This document shows positions 1 through 6,550 of a stretch of DNA of 16,772 nt, one piece after another. This DNA is from Chloroflexota bacterium (lineage in GTDB: Bacteria; Chloroflexota; Anaerolineae; UBA3071): the NCBI GenBank assembly GCA_014383605.1, contig JACNHM010000369.1, positions 1-16,772 on the forward strand, written 5' to 3'. A program made the position numbers and the translations under genes. The notes below the pieces were generated by a model. It did not search any database and was not told where the DNA came from. It was given only the letters and a program-made list of their open reading frames with translations. The stretch's first letter is position 1. Every line of letters begins with the position of its first letter.

Positions 1-51
1 AGCCCGTGAACGCTGGCTTGAAAAGCTACAGACTGAAAGTTAGTGACATTA

Positions 52-118
52 GGTCCGTTACCGGCCCTGCAACGGGTCACCGACCCGTCGTGAGCGGGAA
101 CTTGGATCTACTGAGACT
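52..118. repeat. 67-bp perfect direct repeat, copy 1
   Basis: This 67-base stretch recurs without a mismatch at 214-280. It starts ggtccgttaccgg and ends atctactgagact. Inside it, acgggt and acccgt form a short hairpin. The 3' end (ggatctactgag, 105-116) pairs with ctcagtaaatcc just downstream (118-129) with one mismatch. I see no coding sense in any frame across both copies. Its nature is unknown: a dispersed repeat family or the remnant of a duplicated non-coding element are both possible. Confidence 0.9.
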
Positions 119-213
119 CAGTAAATCCCAAAAGCTCGCGGTGGACTGCCAAGTCCACCGCCTTCCTGCCGGACTTGGCAGTCCCAGTAGATCCAAATCC
201 TGTGCTCCAGGCC
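119..213. repeat. Palindrome-rich spacer between the 67-bp repeats
   Basis: The 95 bases between the two repeat copies carry nested inverted repeats. One perfect 10-bp stem is gcggtggact (138-147) with agtccaccgc (152-161). A competing perfect 10-bp pair is tgccaagtcc (147-156) with ggacttggca (171-180). The two stems share bases and are mutually exclusive. A reverse-oriented agtagatccaa (186-196) echoes the end of the flanking repeat. No gene is visible. Confidence 0.75.
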
Positions 214-280
214 GGTCCGTTACCGGCCCTGCAACGGGTCACCGACCCGTCGTGAGCGGGAACTTGGATCTACTGAGACT
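214..280. repeat. 67-bp perfect direct repeat, copy 2
   Basis: Identical to 52-118. The unit from the start of copy 1 to the start of copy 2 is 162 bp. The flanks differ: copy 1 is preceded by a and followed by cagtaaat, while copy 2 is preceded by ggcc and followed by ggtcttcg. This argues for a bounded 67-bp element and not a longer duplication. Bases 281-409, between this copy and the CRISPR-like repeats, show no gene that I can support. One weak additional CRISPR-like match lies at about 363-391. Confidence 0.9.
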
Positions 281-409
281 GGTCTTCGGACGCAGCAGAA
301 AGCGCAGGAACTTCGTGCGGCAGGTCAGGCGGTTTGTAGTAACCTCTCAGCAGATGTTCGGCGCTGTGCCCACACTGATCGGGGAGACCAGCATCCCCTT
401 CAACCTGCG

Positions 410-550
410 CGATTCCCCACCCGCGTGGGGGTGAACTGGATTATGTCAACGTTCGCGATCACCGTCACACGCCTGGGGGCGAACCGCGATGACCAATCGA
501 GCAATTGATCCCCCAAAAAAGGTTTTCCCCACACGCGTGGGGGTGAACCG
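410..550 (+). CRISPR. Degenerate type I-E-like CRISPR remnant (three repeats)
   Basis: The best repeat is at 522-550: it begins gttttccccacacg and ends gggggtgaaccg, the 29-nt form typical of type I-E arrays. A second copy at 410-438 matches 24 of 29 positions. A third, at 458-486, matches about 21 of 29 and keeps cacacg and the gaaccg end. The intervals are irregular (19 nt, then 35 nt), unlike a working array with spacers of about 32 nt. The ccccac/gtgggg hairpin is intact in the outer two copies. No cas gene is in the window. I read this as a decayed end of an array. An intact array could lie beyond the left edge, but that is inference. Confidence 0.65.
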
Positions 551-566
551 CCTGCCGTGAAGAGAT

Positions 567-595
567 TTGCCCACTCCCGTCTTTTGTGGTATGCT
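567..595 (+). promoter_or_regulatory. Predicted promoter of the dynamin-like gene
   Basis: A -35-like TTGCCC (567-572) is separated by exactly 17 bases from TATGCT (590-595), which is preceded by TG in the extended -10 position (587-588). Transcription would begin near 602. The roughly 100-nt leader would then contain the 625-682 inverted heptad repeat before the ribosome binding site. The same TG-N-TAT(A/G)CT pattern occurs upstream of the mevalonate kinase and DUF58 genes. Confidence 0.5.
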
Positions 596-624
596 GTGAG
601 ACAGCGAATGAGTGAGGCCAGGTA

Positions 625-682
625 CGAAACGTGAGGCGTAAAACGTAACTCTATCCGTTTTACGTTTCACGTTTTACGTTTC
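625..682. repeat. Inverted heptanucleotide repeat in the leader of the dynamin-like gene
   Basis: The left arm consists of 7-nt units ending acgt or gcgt (gaaacgt, gaggcgt, aaaacgt). The right arm at 656-682 is the reverse complement of the same unit family (cgtttta, cgtttca, cgtttta, cgtttc). The arms can pair into a hairpin of roughly 20 bp. The unit family is the one that reappears inside the DUF2723 gene at 4811-4873 and 5411-5480. Confidence 0.8.
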
Positions 683-705
683 TGTCAGTCAAAAGGGGAA
701 ACACC

Positions 706-2448
706 TTGCTGCGCAAGCTACTGAGCAAAGAACAGGACACGATCCTCAAAGAAGAACGGCTGCAACTGGAGGGGCTGCGGCTCACCCTGGCGCGGCTGGA
801 CCCCGCGCCCAAGGACATGCTGCCCCTGCAACAGGCGTTACGTCAGCTGGAAGAGCTGTTCCTGCTGGTCGTCGTGGGCGAATTCAACGCCGGCAAGTCG
901 GCCTTCATCAACGCCCTGCTGGGCGAACGGCTGCTGCCCGAAGGCGTCACCCCCACCACCACCCAGATCCAGATGCTGCGCCACGGCGACGAGCCCGGCC
1001 AGGGCTGGGAAGGGGACGTCCTGACCTTCACCTACCCCGCCGACTGGCTGCGAGACATCAACCTGGTGGACACCCCCGGCACCAACGCCGTCATCCAGCG
1101 GCACCAGGAGCTGACCGAGGAGTTCGTCCCCCGCAGCGACCTGGTGCTCTTCGTTACCTCGGCTGACCGCCCCTTCAGCGAGAGCGAGCGGGTCTTCATG
1201 GAGCGCATCCGCGCCTGGGGCAAAAAAGTGCTCGTGGTGGTCAACAAGATTGACATCCTGGAAGGAGAGACTGAGGTCGCCCAGGTGCTGGACTTCGTGG
1301 ATCAGAACGCCCGCACGCTGCTGGGCGTCGCCCCGCAGATCTTCCCCGTGTCGGCCAGGCTGGCCCGGCAAGCCAAAGAAGCAGCGACAACGGAAAGGCA
1401 GCAGACGCTCTGGTCGGCCAGCCGCTTCGCGCCGCTGGAACGCTTCATCCTGGAGACGCTGGACGAGCGGGAGCGCATCCGCCTCAAGCTGGAAAACCCC
1501 CTGGGCGTGGCCGACCGCTTGTCTGCGCAGTATCTGGACGTGACCCGCAACCGGCTGGTCCTGCTCAAAGACGACTTCTCCACCATTGACACCGTGGAGG
1601 CGCAGTTAGGGGCCTACGAAGAGGACATGCGCCGCGACTTCAGGTATCACCTCAGCCACGTGGAGAACGTGCTGCACGAGATGATGGCCCGGGGCACGGA
1701 ATTCTTCGACGACACGATACGCTTGCTACGCATCTTCGATCTGCTGAACGCCGAGCGGGTGCAGGGGGAATTCGAGCGCCGCGTAGTGGCCGACACGGTG
1801 AACCAGGTGGAGACACACGTCGGGGAGCTGATTGACTGGATGGTGGACAAGGACTTCCAGCAATGGCAGGCGGTGATGGACTACCTCAACCAGCGCAGCG
1901 CCCAGCACGAGGGGCGCATCGTGGGGCGCGTGGGGGGACGGTTCGAGCGCAGCCGCCAGGAGTTGCTGGCTTCCGTGGGCCACGCCGCCCAGCAGGTGGT
2001 GCGCAGTTACAACAAGGAGAAGGAAGCGCGGCAGTTGGCCGAGTCGATCCAGACCGCCGTGGCCCAGGCGGCGCTGATACAGGTGGGGGCCATCGGCCTG
2101 GGGGCCATCCTGATCAGGCTGCTAGCCACGGCCGTGGCCGACGTCACCGGCGTGCTGGCCGCCAGCGCGGTCGCCGCCCTGGGGCTGTACATCATCCCCG
2201 CCCGCCGGCGGCGTGCCAAAAAGGAACTGCAGCAGAAGGTCAACGACCTGCGGCAACGGCTCAGCGAGGCGCTGACTCGCCAGTTCGAGGAGGAATTGAG
2301 CCAGTCGCTGCGCCGCATCCGGGAGGCCATGGCTCCTTACACCCGCTTCGTGCGTGCCGAGCACGAGCAACTGCAGCGCATCGAACAAGACCTGCGGACG
2401 ACGCAGGCTATGCTGAACTCCTTGCGTACCCGCGTGCAACAACTGTAG
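706..2448 (+). CDS. Dynamin-family GTPase (bacterial dynamin-like protein)
   Basis: A 580-residue large GTPase. The GTP-binding motifs are clear: P-loop GEFNAGKS (residues 58-65), the TPTTT switch I (82-86), DTPGT (122-126) and NKID (180-183). A long, mostly helical region follows. A hydrophobic stretch at about 453-498 (GAIGLGAILI, then VLAASAVAALGLYIIP) is followed by RRRR and a coiled-coil-like C-terminus. This layout, GTPase then stalk with a membrane-inserting paddle, is that of bacterial dynamin-like proteins that bind or remodel the inner membrane. The start is TTG, preceded by aaaagggg at 691-698, with no better ATG near the N-terminus. Bacterial dynamins often occur as pairs, but no partner is present here. 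The biological role is unknown; membrane stress or phage tolerance are possible from family knowledge only. It stands alone with its own promoter and terminator. Confidence 0.9.
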   Translation: MLRKLLSKEQDTILKEERLQLEGLRLTLARLDPAPKDMLPLQQALRQLEELFLLVVVGEFNAGKSAFINALLGERLLPEGVTPTTTQIQMLRHGDEPGQGWEGDVLTFTYPADWLRDINLVDTPGTNAVIQRHQELTEEFVPRSDLVLFVTSADRPFSESERVFMERIRAWGKKVLVVVNKIDILEGETEVAQVLDFVDQNARTLLGVAPQIFPVSARLARQAKEAATTERQQTLWSASRFAPLERFILETLDERERIRLKLENPLGVADRLSAQYLDVTRNRLVLLKDDFSTIDTVEAQLGAYEEDMRRDFRYHLSHVENVLHEMMARGTEFFDDTIRLLRIFDLLNAERVQGEFERRVVADTVNQVETHVGELIDWMVDKDFQQWQAVMDYLNQRSAQHEGRIVGRVGGRFERSRQELLASVGHAAQQVVRSYNKEKEARQLAESIQTAVAQAALIQVGAIGLGAILIRLLATAVADVTGVLAASAVAALGLYIIPARRRRAKKELQQKVNDLRQRLSEALTRQFEEELSQSLRRIREAMAPYTRFVRAEHEQLQRIEQDLRTTQAMLNSLRTRVQQL

Positions 2449-2479
2449 ATCAGTCAGCGGGACGAGCGGAACGTGGACG

Positions 2480-2519
2480 CCTCCCGCGGGTTTACGCAAC
2501 CCACGGGAGGTTTTGTTTT
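2480..2519 (+). terminator. Rho-independent terminator after the dynamin-like gene
   Basis: Inverted repeat cctcccgcgggtt (2480-2492) and aacccacgggagg (2498-2510), 13 bp with one mismatch and a 5-nt loop, followed by ttttgtttt. It ends within the stop codon of the convergent minus-strand gene at 2518-2520. The T-run suits + strand transcription. On the minus strand the hairpin is not followed by a T-run, so it may be less effective there. Confidence 0.85.
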
Positions 2520-4038
2520 ACGGCCAGAACCAGGGCTGCGTGTTCTGGTAGACCCAGGCGGCGGTGTGCATCACCTGCACAGAGACCAGCGCCCAGCCGG
2601 CGGCGCGCAGGGCGGCCCGCTCCGGCAGAGCCCGCGGCAGAACGTAGGCCGCCAGCAGCGTCAGCGGCAGGCTGGCCGGGGCGAAGAGGTCCCAATCGCG
2701 CCGCCCGCCGTAGTCGGGGTTCCAGACGAGGGTGAGGAACAGGTAGCCGCCGGCGGCCAACAGCAGAAAGCGCAGCGCCCGGTCGCCCCCGTCCAGGCGG
2801 CGGCGGGCCAACAGCCAGATCAGCAACAGCGCCGGCAGCGCCACCGGCGCGGTCAGCAGTTGCTCGTTGACGACGTCCAGCAGATGGGGCCAGGAGAACA
2901 TGGTGTAGCGTTCCCAGCGGGTGGTGGTGCGCAACAGGGGCACCAGCCAGCGGTGGTCGCCGCCGCCGGGGAAGTCTTCGCCCAGGAAGGCCTCCAGGCC
3001 ATGCCCGCCCGCCTCCATCAGCGCCAGCACCCCAACCCCCACGATCAGGCTAGGCAGTAGCACCTTACAGCCGATCTGGAGAGCTCGGAGAGCCGACACC
3101 TTGTCGGCGGCCTGTCGGCGGCTGGGAACCGCCTCTGCAGGCGGGTCTGTCGCCGCCTGCCTCACTTCACCCTGTTTCCACAGCGTCCAACCCAGAACCC
3201 ACAGCGACGGCTGCAGCACCAGCGTCGAAGGGTGAAAACCGTGGGTCAGTGCCAGCACGCTGGCGGGCCACACCACGTCCACCTCCCCCCGCAGGCCGCG
3301 CAGCGCCAGCCAGAGATAGGCCAGGATGCCCACGCAGATGATCGTGTAGCTCTCCACGTAGCCGAAGAAGAGTTGCATGGTGCCCAGGCTGGCCACCAGC
3401 CCGAAGATCAGCAGCTTCTCCGTGCGGTTGCGGCCCAGCGCGTCGGCCAGCCAGCAGAGGACGAAGATGAAGCCCACGCCGGCGACGCTGCTCAGCACCC
3501 AGTAGGCAGGCATGGCGTCGGCCCAGCCGAAGAGGTGATGGCCCAACGCCCAGAGTTTGGCGTGCAGGAAGATGTCCAGCGGCGCTTGCCAGTTGTAGGC
3601 CAGCCGCGCGTCGGGATGGGGGATAGCGTTGACCAGGATGTAGGCGTCGCCCCAGCGGGTGTGCACGATGCGGCCCAGCCAGAAGAGCGGCGCAAAGGCC
3701 AAAGCGACGAGGGCGAAAAGGAGGCGACGAGGGACAAGGGATAAGGGATAGGGGATAGGGGATCGAAAACGGCTCAGAACTCGCAAGCCATGATGTGTGA
3801 TTTGCGATTTGCCATTTGCAGTCCGCAATCCGCAATCCGCAATCCGCAATCGGAGAGGCAGGCAAGCGAGCAGAGCCAGCAGCGCAAAGACCCATCGCCA
3901 GAGGGGCGGCAAGTACGTGTACGGCCAAAGGCCCCAGGCCTGCTCCTCCGGCAGCAGCGGGGCCAGGAGGTGCAGGGTCACGAGGATCAGGCAAAGCAGA
4001 CGCATCGCCATCAGCAGGCGGCGGGACACCGCGCTCAC
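2518..4038 (-). CDS. Polytopic membrane protein, probable GT-C-type glycosyltransferase
   Basis: About 506 residues with many hydrophobic segments. I chose the GTG at 4038 and not the ATG at 4011 or 4005. It overlaps the upstream stop as GTGA and has GGAGGT nine bases upstream, within the end of the preceding gene. After the first membrane helices comes WGDAYILVN (residues 129-137), an acidic residue in the first large loop, as GT-C enzymes have for the lipid-linked donor. Near the C-terminus is WNPDYGG followed by DWDLF (439-452). I cannot name the family with certainty. Two stretches look inserted: residues about 63-103, made from heptanucleotide repeats, and about 290-317, GC-rich and palindromic; both fall in predicted loops. 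Coupling to the DUF2723 gene suggests the two act in the same pathway, such as transfer of a lipid-linked sugar to protein or glycan outside the membrane. The substrate is unknown. Confidence 0.7.
   Translation of the reverse strand: MSAVSRRLLMAMRLLCLILVTLHLLAPLLPEEQAWGLWPYTYLPPLWRWVFALLALLACLPLRLRIADCGLRTANGKSQITHHGLRVLSRFRSPIPYPLSLVPRRLLFALVALAFAPLFWLGRIVHTRWGDAYILVNAIPHPDARLAYNWQAPLDIFLHAKLWALGHHLFGWADAMPAYWVLSSVAGVGFIFVLCWLADALGRNRTEKLLIFGLVASLGTMQLFFGYVESYTIICVGILAYLWLALRGLRGEVDVVWPASVLALTHGFHPSTLVLQPSLWVLGWTLWKQGEVRQAATDPPAEAVPSRRQAADKVSALRALQIGCKVLLPSLIVGVGVLALMEAGGHGLEAFLGEDFPGGGDHRWLVPLLRTTTRWERYTMFSWPHLLDVVNEQLLTAPVALPALLLIWLLARRRLDGGDRALRFLLLAAGGYLFLTLVWNPDYGGRRDWDLFAPASLPLTLLAAYVLPRALPERAALRAAGWALVSVQVMHTAAWVYQNTQPWFWP
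3092..3160. repeat. GC-rich palindromic insert inside the GT-C-like gene
   Basis: This coding stretch contains a perfect 7-bp stem (gccgaca 3092-3098, tgtcggc 3102-3108) and a perfect 8-bp stem (gcaggcgg 3137-3144, ccgcctgc 3153-3160). It encodes about residues 290-317, a polar Ala/Arg-rich segment between two membrane helices. It resembles in style the hairpins at 138-180, not the heptad blocks. The frame is kept open. Confidence 0.5.
3731..3854. repeat. Two heptanucleotide blocks within the GT-C-like gene
   Basis: At 3731-3765, five consecutive 7-mers: gggacaa, gggataa, gggatag, gggatag, gggatcg. At 3799-3854, eight in register: gatttgc twice, catttgc, agtccgc, aatccgc three times, aatcgga. 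The second block changes from the gatttgc form to a reverse-complement-like form (gcggatt read backwards) midway. Together they encode residues of about 63-103 of the protein, including LRIADCGLR and PIPYPLSLVP. They sit between membrane helices and add an odd polar linker. Confidence 0.85.
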
Positions 4039-6044
4039 GGTAGCGTGACCTCCCCCAGCTCCGCTCGCCCCACCTCGTGGCCGTCGGCGGCGCGGTAGAG
4101 GATGATCAGCAGGCGGTACGGCCCCAGCGCGGCACTCTCCGGCAGCGGTAAATCGTAGCCGTCGGCCACCGTCTCCCCCGGCTGCCAGGCCCAGGTGGGG
4201 TAGGTGTTGTGCACCGGCACCTCGTCCGCAGCCACCACCACCTGACCTGTCCCGTCCAGCAAGCGGGCAGACACCTTCAGGTCGTCGCCCACCGGCGCAG
4301 TGACCCGCCAGTGCAGCGTCACGCGCAGCACGGGGCCAGCGTGCGCTTGGCGCATTTCCACGCCGTAGCCCGCCAGATCCACCGCCTCGGTGAAGGGAAG
4401 CATCAGCGCGTGCGGCAGCTGCGGCGGTTGCGCCTGCCCCTTGGGCCAGACCCGCACCAGCGGCCCCACGGCGGCCAGCGAGTAGCGCGCCGGCGCGCCG
4501 GCCAGCGGCCGGGTGATGTAGACCAGCTTCCCCGCGGCCAGCGCGGCGCCGATGGCCGCGTGGCGATCTTCCTCGGCGTCGGCGGCCACGGCGACCACGT
4601 CCGGACGCAACCCTTCCGTGTGCTGGAAGTAGCGCAGCAGCGTCGTCTCCCCCAGCAAGCCCACCACCGTCGCTCCCTGCGGCAGCGGCTGCGCCAGCAC
4701 GTCCCGCCCGACGTCGTGCACGGCCCAGTCCTGGCTGCGGTCGAGGACGGGAAAGTTCGCCCAGGCCAGCGACAGCGGCTCCAGCAAGCAGGCAACAGCC
4801 AGCATGATGCAAAACGTGAAACGTAGAACGTGAAACGTAAAACGTGATGCGTGATGCGTGATGCGTGAAACGTAATTGAGGAGGGTGCCCAGGCCGGCGG
4901 CGATGAGCAGCGACCAGAGCAGGAAGGCGGGGATGAAGAAGACCTCCACGTCGGCGGCGCGGTAGGCCAGGGCAAAGGCCAGGTTGGCCACGAGGGCCAG
5001 GACGATCAGCGCCCAGCGTCTGGGCTTGCGCAGCAGGGCGACCATTCCCAGCAGTCCCAGGATCAGCCCGGCCCAGCCGAACTGTGTCCGGAAGAGGTCG
5101 AAGTAGAACGCCGCTCCCCGCTGCACGGCGAAGGGATCGCCGGTGAGGAAGACGGAGTACTGGCTGGCCATCACCCAGCGCCAGAAGCCGGCCCAGGTGT
5201 TCTCGTAGCGCCCGTCCAGCGAGGTGATCACCAGCCCGCGCAGGGGAAGATAGAAGTACAGGAGCAGCGGCAGGAGCAGCGCGGCCAGAAGTCCCGGCCA
5301 GCGGCGCGGTTGGCGCAGCAGTTTCGGCTCCGTCCACAGCACGAACACGGCCAGGGCGGGAGCCAACAGCAGGGTCAGGCGGTGGTGGGTCAACGAGAGG
5401 CCGAAGACGAGACACGTAAAACGTGAAACGTGAAACGTAAAACGTGATGCGCTATGCGTGATGCGTGATGCGTGATGCGTGAGTTCCCAGCGGAGGATAA
5501 GCCAGAGGAGGAGGGCGACAAAGAGGCCGTGCAGCGCATACACCTCGGCGATGACGGCCTGCGACCACCAGACGGGCGAGAGAGCGAAGATCACCGCACC
5601 GCAAACGGCGGCCAGCCGCTGTCCGCTGAGGTGCTGTCCCGCCCGGTAGACGAAGGACACGGCCAACGCGGCGCAGACAGCCGAGAGCAGGTTCACGCGG
5701 AAGGCCGCATCGCCCAGCGGCAGCAACCGGGTGAAGAGCCAGCTCAAGAGCGTGTACAGCGGGTAACCGGTCTCGTGGGCGATCCCCAGCGTCGGCCCGA
5801 CGAGCTGAAACTCCAACGTATCGCTGAAGATGTCTGTGACGGAAGGAGCCAGCGTGCGCACGTAGAGGCCCAGGCTGAACAAGAACATCAACGCCGTGAG
5901 AAAGCTATCCCAATGCGGATTGCAGATTGCAGATTGCAGATTGCTTCCTGCCTCTTGCCTCTTGCCTCTTGCCTCTTGCCTCCTGCCTCTTGCTTCCTGC
6001 TTCCTGACTCTTGCTTCCTGCCTCTTGCCTCTTGCATCTTGCAT
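4035..6044 (-). CDS. DUF2723 family membrane glycosyltransferase (GT-C fold)
   Basis: A 669-residue polytopic protein. The N-terminal half has the DUF2723 signature: LYVRTLAPSVT (60-70), then SDTLEF (74-79) with acidic residues, and HETGYPLYTLL (90-100), equivalent to the family's HPPGYPLY-type motif. About ten membrane helices follow, then a soluble C-terminal domain (from about 435) ending in a beta-rich part. The family contains TMEM260, a eukaryotic protein O-mannosyltransferase, so lipid-linked sugar transfer to protein is the likely chemistry; the substrate here is unknown. The ATG at 6044 follows the upstream stop by 8 bases, with AGGAGG overlapping that stop. The first 43 or so residues are heptad-derived (RQEAR repeated), and ancestral coding probably begins near DSFLTALMF (46-54). 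Two more heptad inserts occupy residues 189-212 and 391-412. Confidence 0.88.
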   Translation of the reverse strand: MQDARGKRQEARVRKQEARGRRQEARGKRQEAGSNLQSAICNPHWDSFLTALMFLFSLGLYVRTLAPSVTDIFSDTLEFQLVGPTLGIAHETGYPLYTLLSWLFTRLLPLGDAAFRVNLLSAVCAALAVSFVYRAGQHLSGQRLAAVCGAVIFALSPVWWSQAVIAEVYALHGLFVALLLWLILRWELTHHASRITHSASRFTFHVSRFTCLVFGLSLTHHRLTLLLAPALAVFVLWTEPKLLRQPRRWPGLLAALLLPLLLYFYLPLRGLVITSLDGRYENTWAGFWRWVMASQYSVFLTGDPFAVQRGAAFYFDLFRTQFGWAGLILGLLGMVALLRKPRRWALIVLALVANLAFALAYRAADVEVFFIPAFLLWSLLIAAGLGTLLNYVSRITHHASRFTFHVLRFTFCIMLAVACLLEPLSLAWANFPVLDRSQDWAVHDVGRDVLAQPLPQGATVVGLLGETTLLRYFQHTEGLRPDVVAVAADAEEDRHAAIGAALAAGKLVYITRPLAGAPARYSLAAVGPLVRVWPKGQAQPPQLPHALMLPFTEAVDLAGYGVEMRQAHAGPVLRVTLHWRVTAPVGDDLKVSARLLDGTGQVVVAADEVPVHNTYPTWAWQPGETVADGYDLPLPESAALGPYRLLIILYRAADGHEVGRAELGEVTLP
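4811..4873. repeat. Nine tandem heptanucleotides inside the DUF2723 gene (distal block)
   Basis: Nine units in uninterrupted register: aaaacgt, gaaacgt, agaacgt, gaaacgt, aaaacgt, gatgcgt three times, gaaacgt. At 63 bp the block is exactly 21 codons long, so it keeps the reading frame. On the minus strand it encodes residues about 391-412 (SRITHHAS, then RFTFHVLRFT), a polar, aromatic segment between two membrane helices. Confidence 0.95.
5411..5480. repeat. Ten tandem heptanucleotides inside the DUF2723 gene (proximal block)
   Basis: Ten units in register: gacacgt, aaaacgt, gaaacgt twice, aaaacgt, gatgcgc, tatgcgt, gatgcgt three times. The unit family matches the block about 600 bp away at 4811-4873. 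Read on the minus strand it gives residues 189-212 (HASRITHSAS, then RFTFHVSRFT), nearly the same peptide as the other block. Both inserts are therefore read in the same one of three possible frames. Confidence 0.95.
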
Positions 6045-6067
6045 CTTGCCTCCTACCCCTCGCCCCT
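5914..6067. repeat. Twenty-two tandem heptanucleotides across a gene junction
   Basis: From tgcggat at 5914 to cgcccct ending at 6067 every 7 bases form a unit: tgcagat three times, then tgcctct, tgcttcc and tgcatct variants, 154 bp without a slip. Read on the minus strand the block provides the last codons and the TAG of the Mut7-C gene (6053-6055), the Shine-Dalgarno-like AGGAGG, the ATG at 6044 and the first 43 or so codons of the DUF2723 gene. The encoded peptide has a seven-residue periodicity (KRQEAR, RKQEAR, RRQEAR, KRQEAG), as expected when three heptads make seven codons. Confidence 0.95.
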
Positions 6068-6547
6068 CAGCTTGTTCATCACCGGCTGCATGCGCGCCCA
6101 GTGGCCGCCCGGCCAGTAGATTTTATCACATTGCGGGCAGCGGTGGAAAATCTCCTGCGTGCGCAACACGTACGGCGGCACCCGTCCCTCGATGTCCGCT
6201 TTGCCCACGGGCTCCAGCACTCCGTTGCAGACCGAGCAGCGAGAGCCTGCCTCGGCCGGCGGCAGGTGCAACTCGTTCATGATCTGCGCCATCTGCTCTT
6301 CAAGCTCATCACTGCTGAGCAACAGCGCCCACACTCCCCGCCGCGCCGCCAGTTCGCGATCGCGAGTCAAGATCACCCGCCCCTCGGCGCGGGCCAGACG
6401 CACGATCGCCGCGTCGTCCCAGGTAGGGTCGTAAGTCGTATCGTAGCCCAGCAGCCGCAGCCACCTGGCCAGCTTGCCCAGCATGGCATCGGCGAGCAAA
6501 CGCACCTCACCCGTCGGCTTGTCCGATTCGCTCATTTGTGGTAGCAT
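6053..6547 (-). CDS. Mut7-C RNase domain protein with C-terminal zinc ribbon
   Basis: A 164-residue protein matching the Mut7-C family (DUF82/PF01927), a PIN-like fold thought to act as a ribonuclease. Visible features are LLADAMLGKLARWLRLLGYD (residues 17-36, with acidic D20), the paired DD (44-45), ILTRDREL (59-66, with D63) and a zinc ribbon C104-x2-C107 and C137-x2-C140. Length and order match stand-alone bacterial members. The start could be the ATG at 6547 or the one at 6535 (MSESDK); neither has a good ribosome binding site. It is the first gene of a three-gene minus-strand run with the GT-C proteins, but the link looks positional only. Its last codons lie in a heptad block, so the C-terminal KLRGEG may be partly repeat-derived. 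The RNA target is unknown. Confidence 0.85.
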   Translation of the reverse strand: MLPQMSESDKPTGEVRLLADAMLGKLARWLRLLGYDTTYDPTWDDAAIVRLARAEGRVILTRDRELAARRGVWALLLSSDELEEQMAQIMNELHLPPAEAGSRCSVCNGVLEPVGKADIEGRVPPYVLRTQEIFHRCPQCDKIYWPGGHWARMQPVMNKLRGEG

Positions 6548-6550
6548 TCG

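Noticed and set aside
6..434. 142-residue + strand open frame through the left repeats
   Set aside because: It reads through both copies of the 67-bp repeat and into a CRISPR-like repeat. The duplicated peptide is a by-product of the DNA repeat, and no domain or ribosome binding site is seen.
446..670. 74-residue minus-strand open frame
   Set aside because: The FTPTRVGKT-like peptide is the usual spurious translation of a type I-E CRISPR repeat, and the N-terminus lies in the heptad hairpin.
1863..2735. 290-residue + strand open frame overlapping the end of the dynamin-like gene
   Set aside because: Arg/Ala/Pro-rich out-of-frame translation that crosses the terminator and the convergent gene; no motif.
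4039..5415. Long minus-strand extension of the GT-C-like gene (965-residue reading)
   Set aside because: Upstream of 4038 this frame is an out-of-frame shadow of the DUF2723 gene: it is Gly/Ala/Arg-rich low-complexity sequence, while the other frame has clear family motifs. The GTG at 4038 with its own ribosome binding site is the better start.
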